From an uncultured bacterium (lineage in GTDB: Bacteria > Cyanobacteriota > Vampirovibrionia > Gastranaerophilales > Gastranaerophilaceae), in NCBI GenBank assembly GCA_900319365.1, contig ONOE01000001.1, forward strand, positions 124,001 through 188,000: a stretch of DNA of 64,000 nucleotides. The letters run 5' to 3'. Below the pieces are notes generated by a model. That model had not been told where the DNA came from. It was given only the letters and a program-made list of their open reading frames with translations, and ran no database searches. A program made the translations under genes and the position numbers. Shown in pieces: positions 33,221-43,378 of this stretch (its first letter is position 1; each line of letters opens with the position of its first letter).

Positions 33221-35851
33221 TTAAACCGTTTCATCAGGGTTTACAACTTGAACGCCGAATTTTGTTCTGAACAGATATTGTACGGTTTCTGCCTGAATAT
33301 CAAACATCATTTTATTAAACATATCGAAAGATTCTTTTTTATATTCAATTAACGGGTCTTTTTGTCCGTAAGCCCTTAAACCGATACCGTCCTGCAGCAT
33401 TCTGATATTTGTCAGGTGATCAACCCATTTTGAATCAACAACTTTCAACAAAATATCTTTTTCAAGCTGGCGCATAACATTATCTTCCGTAAACGGTTCC
33501 TGCAAAGGAGTATCAGAATCATATTCGGTTATGACTTTGTTATAGAAATTAATTATTTCAATTTCATGATCTTTATATGCCTGAATTACAAAATCCTTAA
33601 TCTTGTCATACATCGGCTCAAATCGCATATTTTGAATATCTTTAACTTCAATAACACCCGTCAAAGGCGGAACAATCGAATGAAGTTCTTTTATCATGGT
33701 TTCTAAATCTTCATAAATATATTCTTCAACTTTTTGCTCGGGTGAAATATAGCTTCTCATTATACGGTCAACTTCGCATTCCATCATATAAATAATATCA
33801 GAATACAAGCCTTTGCCTGAAAGAACTTTTCTTCTTTGATGATAGAATTTTTCCCTTTGAATATTTATGACATCATCATAATCCAAAACCTGTTTTCTTA
33901 TATCAAAATGGAAAGTTTCAACTCTTTTTTGAGCGGATTTAATCCTTTTTGTAATCATAGGATTATCGATTGCCGTATTTTCGGGCAGATTGAGCATTGT
34001 CATAAGATTTTTAATCGCATCACCGCCAAATATTCTCATCAAATTGTCTTCCAATGATAAGAAAAATCTTGTAGACCCCGGATCACCCTGACGAGCAGCA
34101 CGACCTCTCAACTGGTTATCAATACGGCGGGATTCATGCCTTTCCGTACCGATTACGTGCAATCCGCCCGCATCAACGACTTTTGAATGTTCATAAGTCG
34201 TTATTGCTCTTGCTTTTTCCAAAGCTTCGTTTTTCAATTTTTCATAATTCGGAGTTTGTTCGGTTATTCCTCTTTCGTCCAAATCGGCTTTTGCAAGATA
34301 TTCGGCGTTGCCGCCCAATAGAATATCCGTTCCGCGACCTGCCATGTTGGTTGCAATGGTAACAGCACCGTATCTTCCTGCCTGCGCAATGATATGTGCT
34401 TCTTTTTCGTGGTGTTTAGCGTTTAATACGTTATGCTTTATCCCTCTTTGTTTCAAAAGATTTGATAAGTATTCGGATTTTTCAATACTTATTGTACCGA
34501 CCAAAACGGGACGTCCGAGTTTGTGCTGCTGAATAATATCATCAATTACGGCAAGATATTTTTGAACTTCGGTTTTATAAATAACATCGGGATAATCTAT
34601 TCTGATATCGGGTTTGTTTGTCGGAATAGATGTAACTTCAAGGTTATAAATTTTGCCAAATTCTGCTTCTTCGGTCATTGCCGTACCTGTCATGCCCGAC
34701 AATTTCGGATAAAGTCTGAACAAATTCTGGAACGTAATACTTGCAAGAGTTTGAGATTCATCTTGAATTTTTACACCCTCTTTTGCCTCAATTGCCTGAT
34801 GCAAACCGTCAGACCAACGACGTCCCTCCATTATACGACCCGTAAACTCATCAACAATCATTACTTCGCCGTTTTTAACAACGTAATCGGTATCTTTTAT
34901 GAACAATTCTTTAGCTTTCAAAGCCTGCAAAAGATGATGAGCATAGTTTGTGTGAATATCAAACAAATCTTTTACCCCGATAAGCTCTTGGGCGTGGTCA
35001 ATACCTTTTTCGGTTAAGATTACGTTTTTATTTTTTTCATCTACTGTATAATCAACTTCTTTTTTTAATTGAGGTGCAATTTGAGCCATTGTGCGGTAGG
35101 TATCTTCCGATTGCGCAAGACGACCGCTGATAATTAACGGGGTTCTTGCTTCATCAATCAAAATACTGTCGACTTCATCGATTATGGCATAGTTAAAAGG
35201 TCTTTGAACAAGCATATCTTCACTTGTTGCCATATTATCTCTCAAATAGTCAAACCCGAACTCGTTATTTGTACCGTAAGTAATATCACATCTGTAGGCA
35301 TCATATTTAAGTTCAAAATCTCTTGCACCCTCTCCGCTTGATAAGATAACACCGACGCTCAAACCCAAGAACTTGTAAATTTTCCCCATCCATTCGCTAT
35401 CACGCTTTGCAAGGTAATCGTTTACGGTAATAACATGAACGCCTTTACCAGTCAGAGCATTTAAGTATGCGGGCAGGGTTGCAACAAGAGTTTTACCCTC
35501 ACCTGTTCTCATTTCTGCAATATGACCGTTGTGCAGGAAATATCCGCCGATTAACTGAACGTCGAAATGGCGCATATTTAAAACTCTTTTACCCGCCTCA
35601 CGAACGGTTGCGAATGCATCGGGCAAAAGTTTATCGAGCGCTTCTTTTTCAAGTTTTAAATCTTCTTTAAAATTAGAAGAATGAGGTCTTTGCGCCAGAA
35701 TATTTTTAAATTCATCAGTCTTTGCACGAAGCTGTTCATCAGTAAGTGCGGCATATTCAGGTTCCAATTCATTTATATGATCAACAATCCCCATCATAGC
35801 TTTAATTTTCTTTTCATTGGGGTCGCCTAACAGTTTTAATAACCAGTTCAT
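33221..35851 (-). CDS. secA: Protein translocase ATPase SecA
   Basis: 876 residues from ATG 35851 (GGAGAG site). Motor motifs are MRTGEGKTLVA, IIDEVDSILIDEARTPLI, GMTGTAMTEEAEF, NMAGRGTDILLGG and ESRRIDNQLRGRAARQGDPGSTRF. It drives preproteins through SecYEG. The C-terminus ends FGVQVVNPDETV without the cysteine zinc-binding tail, so SecB-type contact through that tail is not expected. The three tail cysteines are missing by sequence, not by truncation of the core. Confidence 0.98.
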   Translation of the reverse strand: MNWLLKLLGDPNEKKIKAMMGIVDHINELEPEYAALTDEQLRAKTDEFKNILAQRPHSSNFKEDLKLEKEALDKLLPDAFATVREAGKRVLNMRHFDVQLIGGYFLHNGHIAEMRTGEGKTLVATLPAYLNALTGKGVHVITVNDYLAKRDSEWMGKIYKFLGLSVGVILSSGEGARDFELKYDAYRCDITYGTNNEFGFDYLRDNMATSEDMLVQRPFNYAIIDEVDSILIDEARTPLIISGRLAQSEDTYRTMAQIAPQLKKEVDYTVDEKNKNVILTEKGIDHAQELIGVKDLFDIHTNYAHHLLQALKAKELFIKDTDYVVKNGEVMIVDEFTGRIMEGRRWSDGLHQAIEAKEGVKIQDESQTLASITFQNLFRLYPKLSGMTGTAMTEEAEFGKIYNLEVTSIPTNKPDIRIDYPDVIYKTEVQKYLAVIDDIIQQHKLGRPVLVGTISIEKSEYLSNLLKQRGIKHNVLNAKHHEKEAHIIAQAGRYGAVTIATNMAGRGTDILLGGNAEYLAKADLDERGITEQTPNYEKLKNEALEKARAITTYEHSKVVDAGGLHVIGTERHESRRIDNQLRGRAARQGDPGSTRFFLSLEDNLMRIFGGDAIKNLMTMLNLPENTAIDNPMITKRIKSAQKRVETFHFDIRKQVLDYDDVINIQREKFYHQRRKVLSGKGLYSDIIYMMECEVDRIMRSYISPEQKVEEYIYEDLETMIKELHSIVPPLTGVIEVKDIQNMRFEPMYDKIKDFVIQAYKDHEIEIINFYNKVITEYDSDTPLQEPFTEDNVMRQLEKDILLKVVDSKWVDHLTNIRMLQDGIGLRAYGQKDPLIEYKKESFDMFNKMMFDIQAETVQYLFRTKFGVQVVNPDETV

Positions 35852-36037
35852 AAGATATCTCTCCAAGTTTATCCCTTTTCTTAAAACTAACATAAAAATA
35901 AAATATTTCAATGCGAAGGACGGAGAAATTGAAAATCACAAAAACAGTTCAAATCTCCTCTATATAAAGGATAAAAAAATAAAAAACATCTTAAATAATT
36001 AATAGTATATGGGGTAAAAATCTGCAAGGAGTTTAGT

Positions 36038-36280
36038 ATGAATGATAAGATTTTAAATTTTGAAGAATTTGATTTGTATCATCACATCAATGAAGAAATT
36101 TCCGAATCCATTACACAAAATTGGACTACACAAGCGCTTGAATGCTACTATCTTAACGGGAACTGCAAAAATTGTTCCATCACCAAAGGACATTATTCTT
36201 TTATTTGTCAAATGCCGAGAGTAATCGACACTCTTTTAAAGACCATCGGAGCACCGGACGAGGAAGAAAAAACCGCATAA
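36038..36280 (+). CDS. Small four-cysteine protein of unknown function
   Basis: 80 residues with an AAGGAG site 7 nt before the ATG. The centre has C-x6-C-x2-C-x10-C (CYYLNGNCKNC, then CSITKGHYSFIC), a likely zinc or iron-sulfur site. The N-terminus is acidic, FEEFDLYHHINEE, and the end is DEEEKTA. No family is recognised. It lies between secA (divergent) and rsmI; the spacing of about 110 bp to rsmI contains a dispersed repeat, so co-transcription is uncertain. Confidence 0.65.
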   Translation: MNDKILNFEEFDLYHHINEEISESITQNWTTQALECYYLNGNCKNCSITKGHYSFICQMPRVIDTLLKTIGAPDEEEKTA

Positions 36281-36319
36281 ATATTGTAAACGGGCAACAA
36301 ACAAGAGTGCTTTTCCCCC

Positions 36320-36354
36320 GTCATCTTGAGCGACAGCGAAAGATCGCCTGATTG
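36320..36354 (-). repeat. Half-copy of a dispersed palindromic repeat
   Basis: On the minus strand this reads AGGCGATCTTTCGCTGTCGC then TCAAGATGAC, matching the second half of the repeats at 28435-28492 and 47348-47405. Confidence 0.7.
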
Positions 36355-36389
36355 AACACATCAACATATTTTCATGATAAAATTCTTAT

Positions 36390-37208
36390 ATGAAAGAATA
36401 TGATTTTTACATTGTACCGACACCTATCGGAAATCTCGGGGATATCACTTTAAGAGCAATTGAAGTTTTAAAATCGGTTGATTTAATTGCTTGCGAAGAT
36501 TCCCGTGTAACTCAAAAACTTTTAAATCATTATGAAATAAAAACAAAATGCATTTCTTATCACAAGTACAATGAAAAAGAGCGTGTAGACCAAATAATTA
36601 ATTTCATAAAAAGCGGGAAGAAAATGGCTCTTGTTTCAGATGCGGGAACACCATTAATTTGCGACCCGGGATCTGTTATTGTAAAAGAACTAAGGAAAAA
36701 CAATATTTCTTTAACATCATTACCGGGGGCAAATGCTGTTTCGACTTTTCTTTCGCAGGTTTCAAGGCAAGATGAATGTTATTCTTTTGTCGGTTTTTTG
36801 CCGAAATCAGAAACCCAAATTAAACAAATTGTAACAGATTATGAAGATAAAGATTTTATTTTTTATGAATCTCCAAACAGAATTTTGCACACGCTAAAAT
36901 TAATTCAATCCGTCAGAGAAAATGCTCAAATCGCTTTCGGGCGGGAGCTTACAAAAATTTTTGAAGAAGTAAAAATTGATAGTGTCGACAATTTAATCAA
37001 ACATTTTTCAACAAATGAGCCTAAAGGAGAATTTGTTGTAATGGTTTTCAGAAGCGGTAAAAATACCGATGAAATTGAAATTGAAAATAAAGCGAAATCA
37101 TTGTCAGACAAGGGATATAGCAATAAAGATATTTCCGTAATTTTATCCGAATTATACGGAATTAATAAAAATAAATTATACAAAATTTTAGTTGGTAAAC
37201 AGATGTAA
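36390..37208 (+). CDS. rsmI: 16S rRNA (cytidine-2'-O)-methyltransferase RsmI
   Basis: 272 residues. YIVPTPIGNLGDITLRAIEVL, CEDSRVTQKLL, MALVSDAGTPLICDPGS and the tetrapyrrole-methylase SAM site are diagnostic. It methylates the 2'-O of C1402 (E. coli numbering) in the 30S decoding centre. No strong ribosome site is seen; TATAATTTC-like sequence lies just upstream. It is followed by bamA 75 bp later with its own ribosome site. Confidence 0.96.
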   Translation: MKEYDFYIVPTPIGNLGDITLRAIEVLKSVDLIACEDSRVTQKLLNHYEIKTKCISYHKYNEKERVDQIINFIKSGKKMALVSDAGTPLICDPGSVIVKELRKNNISLTSLPGANAVSTFLSQVSRQDECYSFVGFLPKSETQIKQIVTDYEDKDFIFYESPNRILHTLKLIQSVRENAQIAFGRELTKIFEEVKIDSVDNLIKHFSTNEPKGEFVVMVFRSGKNTDEIEIENKAKSLSDKGYSNKDISVILSELYGINKNKLYKILVGKQM

Positions 37209-37283
37209 ATAATTTTTCTTTTTTTATAGATTTATGCTAGAATTTTGTAGGAGAGAAGTGAGAGTTTTAAGGGAAGAATATTC

Positions 37284-39293
37284 TTGAATTTCAAGTCATT
37301 GAAAAATATATTATTTATACTATTGCTTGTTTCGGCAATGCATAATGCAGCTTACGCAATTGATGACGTTTGGGGCTCAAGTATGGATTTGACCGGAGAT
37401 GCAAGTCAAAAAGAATCGCAGTCAAATACTGTTTTTGACAAGTCTAATACTACGGTTATACCTGTACCCGCAGATACCCAAACCGCTGCCGAACAAACTA
37501 CAAAACCCGATACAACCGCTTCTTCTGCCGTGCCTCAAAATCAAAAAACAATTAAAGAAATTGAATTTTACGGACTTAACTCTTTACCAAAAGATGAAAT
37601 TCTCTCTCAAATGAAAATGAAAGAAGGAGAGCCTTATTCCCGTGAAGATATGCAAAATGACCTGAAAGCCATTTATGACACAGGATATTTTTCCGAGAAA
37701 ATGAAAGCTATTCCGACAGACAACCCCGACGGTACGGTGTCAATCAAAATTGTCGTAGAAGAAAATATTCCCGTCAAAGACTTTACCATTGAGGGTAATA
37801 CCGTAATTCCGACAGAAGATATTTTAAACGAGCTTGAAGATATGAAAGGCAAGCCGCAAAATATTGTTAAAATCAATCAGGCAATAGCCAAAATTCAAGA
37901 TTTATATATTCAAAAAGGTTACATTCTCTCACGTATTGACTCCGTAACCGATGACCCCGACGGTACAATCAATGTCAGCATCAAAGAGGGTGTTATTGAC
38001 AAAATTATGATTGAGGGCAACGAAAAGACCAAAGATTATATTATTGCCAGAAACATCCTCACAGAGCCCGGCATGGTGTACAACGAAAACATGATTAAAG
38101 AAGATCTTGTAAGATTGTATGCAACTCAAGCATTCAAAGATGTTACAAGAGAAATCGAACCCAGCGAAACCACCCCTGATGCTTACGATATTACTATCAA
38201 AATTAAAGAGCAAAGAACCGCAAGCATATCAGTCGGCGGCGGCTTAGATACCGTAACCGGTTTATTCGGATCAATGGGTATTGCCGAAAACAACTTTAGA
38301 GGCAGAGCAGAAAGAATTTCCTTAACGGGTTTAGCAGGTACGGGTGTTATTATGAATGATAACTCCGTAAAAGACCACATGAATATACAAGCCGAATTAA
38401 GTTACTTCAAACCGTATTTCTTTAACTCTGACACTTCGTTGAACACAAGATTATTCTTCAGAGATTTCGGTTCTTATCAGGTTCCTATGGCGATTGAAAG
38501 ACGTTACGGACTTGAATTTACGGTTGCTCACAAACTGAAATTCAATAAGCACGCAACGGGAACATTCAGTTTGGGTGCTGAAAATATTGACGTAAAAGAA
38601 GGCGACTTTAACAGAATAGCAATCTTATATAGAGAGTACAACGTCCCGTTATCAGAACGTGCAAAACAGTTAGACGGCGGTTTGTTCTTAACATTGAGCC
38701 CCGCATTGTTGTATGATACAAGAGATTCTGCAACGGTAACAAGACACGGTACAATGGCAAGTGTCAGATTTGATGAAAGTTTAGGACTTGACGGATTTGA
38801 CAAAACAAACGGCAGATTAACGGGTATGATTAAACAATATATCCCGATTGCAAAGAAATCATCTTTGGCATTCACGGTTAAAGGCGGCGGCGCAATTCAT
38901 GGTGATATACCCGAAGTTATGGCATACCGTTTAGGCGGACCTTATACAATCAGAGGTTTCAAGATGAGCGGAGTAGGTACAGGTAATGCGTTTGTAATGG
39001 GCAGCGCCGAATTTGCAACACCAATTCCGTTTATGGACAGAACAAGAATTGCATTCCTCAATAACCTGAGATTTACGGTATGGATGGATGCAGGTAAAGT
39101 ATTTGACGGAACGGTATCCGATACGATTTATGACAGACCTATGTATGCAGTATCTGCAGGTGTCGGGTTGAAAGTATTTATCCCCGGCATGGGACCTTTA
39201 TCAATCGATTATGGTTTCCCTCTCACTCACTCAGGGAAGAACGGGCCTGATAACGGATACTTTACATTTGGTGTAGGCGACTTGTTATACTAG
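37284..39293 (+). CDS. bamA: Outer-membrane assembly factor, BamA/Omp85 family
   Basis: 669 residues from TTG 37284 with an AGGGAAG site. A signal peptide (LFILLLVSAMHNAAYA) is followed by a Thr/Pro-rich linker and three POTRA domains (KTIKEIEFYGLNSLP, VKDFTIEGNTVIP, IDKIMIEGNEKTKDY). The C-terminal beta-barrel keeps the GPYTIRGF lid-lock motif and ends with an aromatic-rich last strand (FTFGVGDLLY). Three POTRAs rather than five is the cyanobacterial plan. It inserts barrel proteins in the outer membrane, so the cell is Gram-negative. It is followed by ompH. Confidence 0.95.
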   Translation: MNFKSLKNILFILLLVSAMHNAAYAIDDVWGSSMDLTGDASQKESQSNTVFDKSNTTVIPVPADTQTAAEQTTKPDTTASSAVPQNQKTIKEIEFYGLNSLPKDEILSQMKMKEGEPYSREDMQNDLKAIYDTGYFSEKMKAIPTDNPDGTVSIKIVVEENIPVKDFTIEGNTVIPTEDILNELEDMKGKPQNIVKINQAIAKIQDLYIQKGYILSRIDSVTDDPDGTINVSIKEGVIDKIMIEGNEKTKDYIIARNILTEPGMVYNENMIKEDLVRLYATQAFKDVTREIEPSETTPDAYDITIKIKEQRTASISVGGGLDTVTGLFGSMGIAENNFRGRAERISLTGLAGTGVIMNDNSVKDHMNIQAELSYFKPYFFNSDTSLNTRLFFRDFGSYQVPMAIERRYGLEFTVAHKLKFNKHATGTFSLGAENIDVKEGDFNRIAILYREYNVPLSERAKQLDGGLFLTLSPALLYDTRDSATVTRHGTMASVRFDESLGLDGFDKTNGRLTGMIKQYIPIAKKSSLAFTVKGGGAIHGDIPEVMAYRLGGPYTIRGFKMSGVGTGNAFVMGSAEFATPIPFMDRTRIAFLNNLRFTVWMDAGKVFDGTVSDTIYDRPMYAVSAGVGLKVFIPGMGPLSIDYGFPLTHSGKNGPDNGYFTFGVGDLLY

Positions 39294-39333
39294 AAATAAA
39301 ATGATAAAATAAAAATAAATAACAGGAGGTAAT

Positions 39334-39777
39334 ATGAAAAATTTAAAATTATTAGCATTATTAATGGCAGCAGGCTTGACGTTAGGATTTGCTAATTGCG
39401 CAAATGCTGAAGTGGGATATATTGATTATCAAAGAGTTTTGGAAAGTTATCCCGCAGCCCAATCAGCAATTAAAGAACTTGATGCAAAAGGTTTGGAATT
39501 GCAGCAATATATGCTTGAACAGGAAAAACAATACAAAAATTTGTCTACTCCTTTACAAAAACAAAATTTTGAAAGCCAAACTTCAACTTCTATAAGACAA
39601 AAACAGGAAGCTTTGGCAAAACTTCAAAGCGACAAAGAAAACCAAATTTTAACCAAAATTCAAGATGTAGCTAAACAAATTATGATACAACAAAAACTTG
39701 ATGCCGTATTATCCGATCAAGTCGTATTTGTCGGCGGTGTTGATATAACAGATCAGGTTATCCAACAATTAAAGTAA
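39334..39777 (+). CDS. OmpH/Skp-family periplasmic chaperone
   Basis: 147 residues. A signal peptide (LLALLMAAGLTLGFANCANA) precedes VGYIDYQRVLESYPAAQSA and a long charged coiled coil, as in Skp/OmpH. The family holds unfolded outer-membrane proteins. It is 40 bp downstream of bamA with an AGGAGG site, probably in the same operon. The Skp trimer arms are short here, which is common outside Proteobacteria. Confidence 0.9.
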   Translation: MKNLKLLALLMAAGLTLGFANCANAEVGYIDYQRVLESYPAAQSAIKELDAKGLELQQYMLEQEKQYKNLSTPLQKQNFESQTSTSIRQKQEALAKLQSDKENQILTKIQDVAKQIMIQQKLDAVLSDQVVFVGGVDITDQVIQQLK

Positions 39778-39839
39778 TAATTTAACAGAGTTATAAATAT
39801 TAACGTAAGTATGCACACATCTTAATTTATGAGGTAAAT

Positions 39840-40610
39840 ATGGTTTATACACATGACGGCAGTCAATATCACACGGGATTGAAAAACGGCGATGTAGGAA
39901 AATATGTAATACTTCCGGGCGACCCAAAACGTTGTGAAAAAATTGCAAAATTTTTCGATAATCCCGTAAAAATAGCAGATTCAAGAGAATATGTTACATA
40001 TACAGGTTATCTTGACGGAGAAAAAGTCAGCGTAACTTCAACGGGTATTGGCGGGCCCTCTGCATCCATAGCTCTGGAAGAACTTGTCAAAGTCGGCGCA
40101 GATACCTTTATAAGGGTAGGAACCTGCGGCGGAATAGATACGGACGTAAAAGGCGGCGAGATTGTAATTGCAACGGGTGCCGTTCGAATGGAGGGAACAA
40201 GCAGAGAATATGCTCCTATTGAATTTCCCGCTGTTGCAAATATTGAAGTCGTAAATTCATTGATAAGCTCTGCAAAAAATCTCGGTTTCACATACCACGC
40301 AGGGGTTGTTCAATGCAAAGATTCATTCTTCGGTCAGCATAACCCTGAAATTATGCCTGTTTCTTATGAATTACAAAACAAATGGGAAGCATGGAAAAGA
40401 CTCGGTGTGTTGGCGTCTGAAATGGAATCTGCCGCATTATTTGTTACGGCAAGCTTTTTGAGAGTCAAAATCGGTTCGGTATTTTTAGTTGTCGCTAATC
40501 AGGAAAGAGCAAAACTCGGGCTTGATAATCCTGAAATCCACAATACCGAAAAAGCAATCGAAACAGCCATAGGCGCTATAAAATTATTAATAAAACAAAA
40601 TCAAAAATAA
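39840..40610 (+). CDS. udp: Uridine phosphorylase-type nucleoside phosphorylase
   Basis: 256 residues. [43 protein letters not shown] and [14 protein letters not shown] are hallmarks of the PNP/UDP family with the phosphate and ribose sites. The FxQ-like and Arg features favour uridine phosphorylase. It salvages pyrimidine nucleosides. A GAGGTAA site precedes the ATG. It is followed 10 nt later by the FHIPEP gene. Confidence 0.88.
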   Translation: MVYTHDGSQYHTGLKNGDVGKYVILPGDPKRCEKIAKFFDNPVKIADSREYVTYTGYLDGEKVSVTSTGIGGPSASIALEELVKVGADTFIRVGTCGGIDTDVKGGEIVIATGAVRMEGTSREYAPIEFPAVANIEVVNSLISSAKNLGFTYHAGVVQCKDSFFGQHNPEIMPVSYELQNKWEAWKRLGVLASEMESAALFVTASFLRVKIGSVFLVVANQERAKLGLDNPEIHNTEKAIETAIGAIKLLIKQNQK

Positions 40611-40620
40611 GGAAGAAATA

Positions 40621-42099
40621 ATGCTTGGAAAAAACAGAATGGAATATGTTATAAAAACATGTTCTGCCGAAAACGCACAAGAATTGCAAAATCTTTTAAA
40701 CGAAATGTCCATGAACGGATGGGAATTATACAGTATGACGGAAGTCGGTTCAGATGATGATGATAATTCTCAATTGAATTGTATTTTTATGCGTGAAGCT
40801 AAAACTTCCTCATCAAGCGAAGATATCATAAGCATTACCGATTTTAAAAGCCAAATGGAGAAAATGCTTTCTCCCAAAATGACCGAATACGAAAAATGCC
40901 TTGATATTCAAAACAAAATCAAGCAAAAAAGAGAAGAAATCAATCAGGTAAAAATTCAACTTGATGGCGAAGCTCCCGTTTCACGCAAAAAGTTGAACGA
41001 TAAAATTTCGCTTGGTCTAAAAGAGCTTGATGATTTGAAAGGCGAATTAAACAAAGCCACTTCGCCCGATTTGATGTATTCAAAACTTCATGAAGAAAAA
41101 TTGGCAATCTATTTAAGCGAAGAATTGCTAGGTTTTGTGGATTCTGAAAGACCCAATTTTGGCAATGAACAGCTTGTCGCAGAAACCGTAAAAGCAAGAC
41201 TGGATTTAACCCAAGATTGCGGCTATATCATTCCGAAAGTAGTTTTCAAAGATGATGAAAATTTAAATCCTTATGAATTTAGTATAAAAATTAGAGGCAT
41301 GGAAGTATTCAGGGCAACTGTTTATCCCGATTACAAAATGTTTTATGCGGATGAACTTCATACAGAGCACAAAATCAAAAATTCTAAAAACACGGAAGAT
41401 GAAATTTCCGGCAGAAAAGCCATTTGGATAGAAAAAGATAAATCAAAAGATTTTTGGCAAACCGGCGTAACATCTTCACAGTATATTGCCAATGCGCTTA
41501 AATACGTTGCCATAAAATACGTTGACGACCTGCTTGATTATGAAGACATAGACAAATATCTTGATGTTGTAGAAAAAGAAAATCCGTTCCTTGTCGATAA
41601 CATCGTACCTGATATTTTAAATTATGCGGATATTAAATATATTATGGTATCTCTAATAAGAGAAAAGGTTTCTATCAAAAACATCACATATATTTTCGAA
41701 AAGATAAATGATTTTGCGGACGAAAGTTCAAAACCTGAAATTATCAATAAAATCCGCCTGTCATTATCAAGACAAATATGTTCAAGGTATGTAAATGAGG
41801 ATGGCGTAACAATAAGCGTTTTCGATTTGTCGGAAAAAACTTATTCGCAAATCGTACTGGGATGTGATGATTCTAATGAATCAATAATCAGAATTGATGC
41901 GGAATTTGCGGAAAAACTCGCTAGAAAAATCCGCACAAAAGCAAAGAAACTAAACATTTTTGAACCGAAATTAGCAGTACCAATGGAATACAGACAAATA
42001 ATATACTCGCTTTTAAGCATGTATATTAATAATATAGTTGTACTGGCTCAAGAAGAAATCGGCACTAACTTCAAAACAGAAATCTTAGGCGAAGTTTAA
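40621..42099 (+). CDS. Soluble orphan FlhA C-terminal (FHIPEP) domain protein
   Basis: 492 residues. Residues about 5-55 (YVIKTCSAENAQELQNLLNE and NGWELYSM) look like DUF4177. A coiled coil (85-150) follows. From about 155 the sequence reads like the cytoplasmic domain of FlhA/SctV: ETVKARLDLTQDCGYIIPKV, IRGMEVFRATVYPD, AIWIEKDKSKDFWQTG, LVDNIVPDILNYADI and SLIREKVSIKNITYIFEKI. The membrane half of FlhA is absent and no flagellar gene adjoins. In flagella this domain docks export substrates and chaperones. Here it must do something soluble, or dock on another system. A GGAAG site precedes the ATG. Confidence 0.8.
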   Translation: MLGKNRMEYVIKTCSAENAQELQNLLNEMSMNGWELYSMTEVGSDDDDNSQLNCIFMREAKTSSSSEDIISITDFKSQMEKMLSPKMTEYEKCLDIQNKIKQKREEINQVKIQLDGEAPVSRKKLNDKISLGLKELDDLKGELNKATSPDLMYSKLHEEKLAIYLSEELLGFVDSERPNFGNEQLVAETVKARLDLTQDCGYIIPKVVFKDDENLNPYEFSIKIRGMEVFRATVYPDYKMFYADELHTEHKIKNSKNTEDEISGRKAIWIEKDKSKDFWQTGVTSSQYIANALKYVAIKYVDDLLDYEDIDKYLDVVEKENPFLVDNIVPDILNYADIKYIMVSLIREKVSIKNITYIFEKINDFADESSKPEIINKIRLSLSRQICSRYVNEDGVTISVFDLSEKTYSQIVLGCDDSNESIIRIDAEFAEKLARKIRTKAKKLNIFEPKLAVPMEYRQIIYSLLSMYINNIVVLAQEEIGTNFKTEILGEV

Positions 42100-42111
42100 A
42101 ATTAAGTAACT

Positions 42112-42951
42112 TTATTTATTATCTCTTGCCGTGCCTGTTTCAAACCCCGGAACAACCAGAGCCCACGGAATAAGTCTGCCCATCAAAGAACCTGTGGTTG
42201 AGCCCTCATTTACCATTGAAATTGACATACACAAATCATCAACATGAGGAGCAAAGTCTGTTATTCTTATATGCCTGTCAACTTTTTTATGGTACAATTT
42301 TTCGTTTATATCATTTGAAACTCTGTTTCCTGCAAGAATCCCGATAACTAAGGGAACAAGCATTGCAACAGCATTGGGTATACCTTTTAGAACCTTATTT
42401 GCAACTTTTGCTACAGATTTGTCGCTTTTTATTTGCGGAATAATTTTATCAACTTTAGGTTGAACGGCTTTGAACAGTTTAGCTCCTGCCCAAACACATC
42501 CGATAGGAGTTAAAACATCACCTAATATTTGATTTAAAGCCTCTTTTTTCTTTGCATTGAAATTCTCTTTATCAACAATCGCACCGCCGATTAAACCACC
42601 TACTATGGAACTTGCAGCCATTGCGATAATTCCGCCCGCTTTGGCAAAATCAACGGCTTTATCAACAGGTTTGTATTTAAACAGCGCCCAATTTTTTGCG
42701 GGAGTTTGTATAATTTTAAGAGGATTGAGCGAAAATCCCGATTTTTTACTTTTATATGCAATAACGGGAGTCATTGCAAGAGCAGAAGTTGCGAAAACAA
42801 AAGCTTTCTTTCTTTTTGATAATTCATCTGATTTCGGGGTCTGTAAATCTTGAACGGCAGCCGAATTATTATTTCCGGCATTTGAATTTATGCAAGTATT
42901 GAGAAAATATTTACTGTTATTTGATTGAGCAGTATTAATTCTATCTAACAT
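42112..42951 (-). CDS. Hypothetical membrane protein, lineage-type
   Basis: About 279 residues from ATG 42951 (a GTG at 42957 is also possible). It has an Asn/Ser-rich head (RINTAQSNNSKYFLN) and hydrophobic segments AFVFATSALAMTPVIAY, GIIAMAASSIVGGLIGGAIV and GIPNAVAMLVPLVIGILAG. Glycine-rich helices suggest a small membrane bundle. It resembles the 19363-20355 protein in plan and is convergent with the FHIPEP gene. No enzymatic motif is seen. Confidence 0.6.
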   Translation of the reverse strand: MLDRINTAQSNNSKYFLNTCINSNAGNNNSAAVQDLQTPKSDELSKRKKAFVFATSALAMTPVIAYKSKKSGFSLNPLKIIQTPAKNWALFKYKPVDKAVDFAKAGGIIAMAASSIVGGLIGGAIVDKENFNAKKKEALNQILGDVLTPIGCVWAGAKLFKAVQPKVDKIIPQIKSDKSVAKVANKVLKGIPNAVAMLVPLVIGILAGNRVSNDINEKLYHKKVDRHIRITDFAPHVDDLCMSISMVNEGSTTGSLMGRLIPWALVVPGFETGTARDNK

Positions 42952-43107
42952 ACACACTTTTTACTTTCTTCACTTCAATTATATCAAAAACAAACCGCAT
43001 AAAATATTGCCTGATTATCGAAAAAGATAAAGATTTGTTACAAAATCATAACAATTTTGAAAAAGAAAATAAAATTTTATAATTCAATCTCTGCAGTGTA
43101 CTTAAAA

Positions 43108-43344
43108 TTATTTAGATTTCATGACTTTTCTGTAATCGGGGTCAAATTTCGGGAACATTTCGCCTAATATATTGCGCACAATTTCCCACAAACTTTCTTT
43201 ATTTGAGTTTGCAGCATTACTTGCTTTAAATGTATCAGCCCCGTTTTTCACAGCAGGATATGCTGTTTTTTGTAACGGTCTTGCACCCTGAAAATACATA
43301 TTTGTGCATGGCTTTTTGTCATAAGTGTTTATTGATAAATTCAT
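43108..43344 (-). CDS. Small hypothetical protein with FQG motif
   Basis: 78 residues with a GAGG site before the ATG. It begins MNLSINTYDKKPCTNMYFQG and ends basic. A short M(Y/-)FxG-type head on otherwise unrelated proteins looks recurrent in Gastranaerophilales, but that is recollection, not shown here. It lies 34 bp downstream of infB in the same direction. Function unknown. Confidence 0.55.
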   Translation of the reverse strand: MNLSINTYDKKPCTNMYFQGARPLQKTAYPAVKNGADTFKASNAANSNKESLWEIVRNILGEMFPKFDPDYRKVMKSK

Positions 43345-43378
43345 TTTTTAGCCTCTTTTTACTTTGATGCAAAACAAA

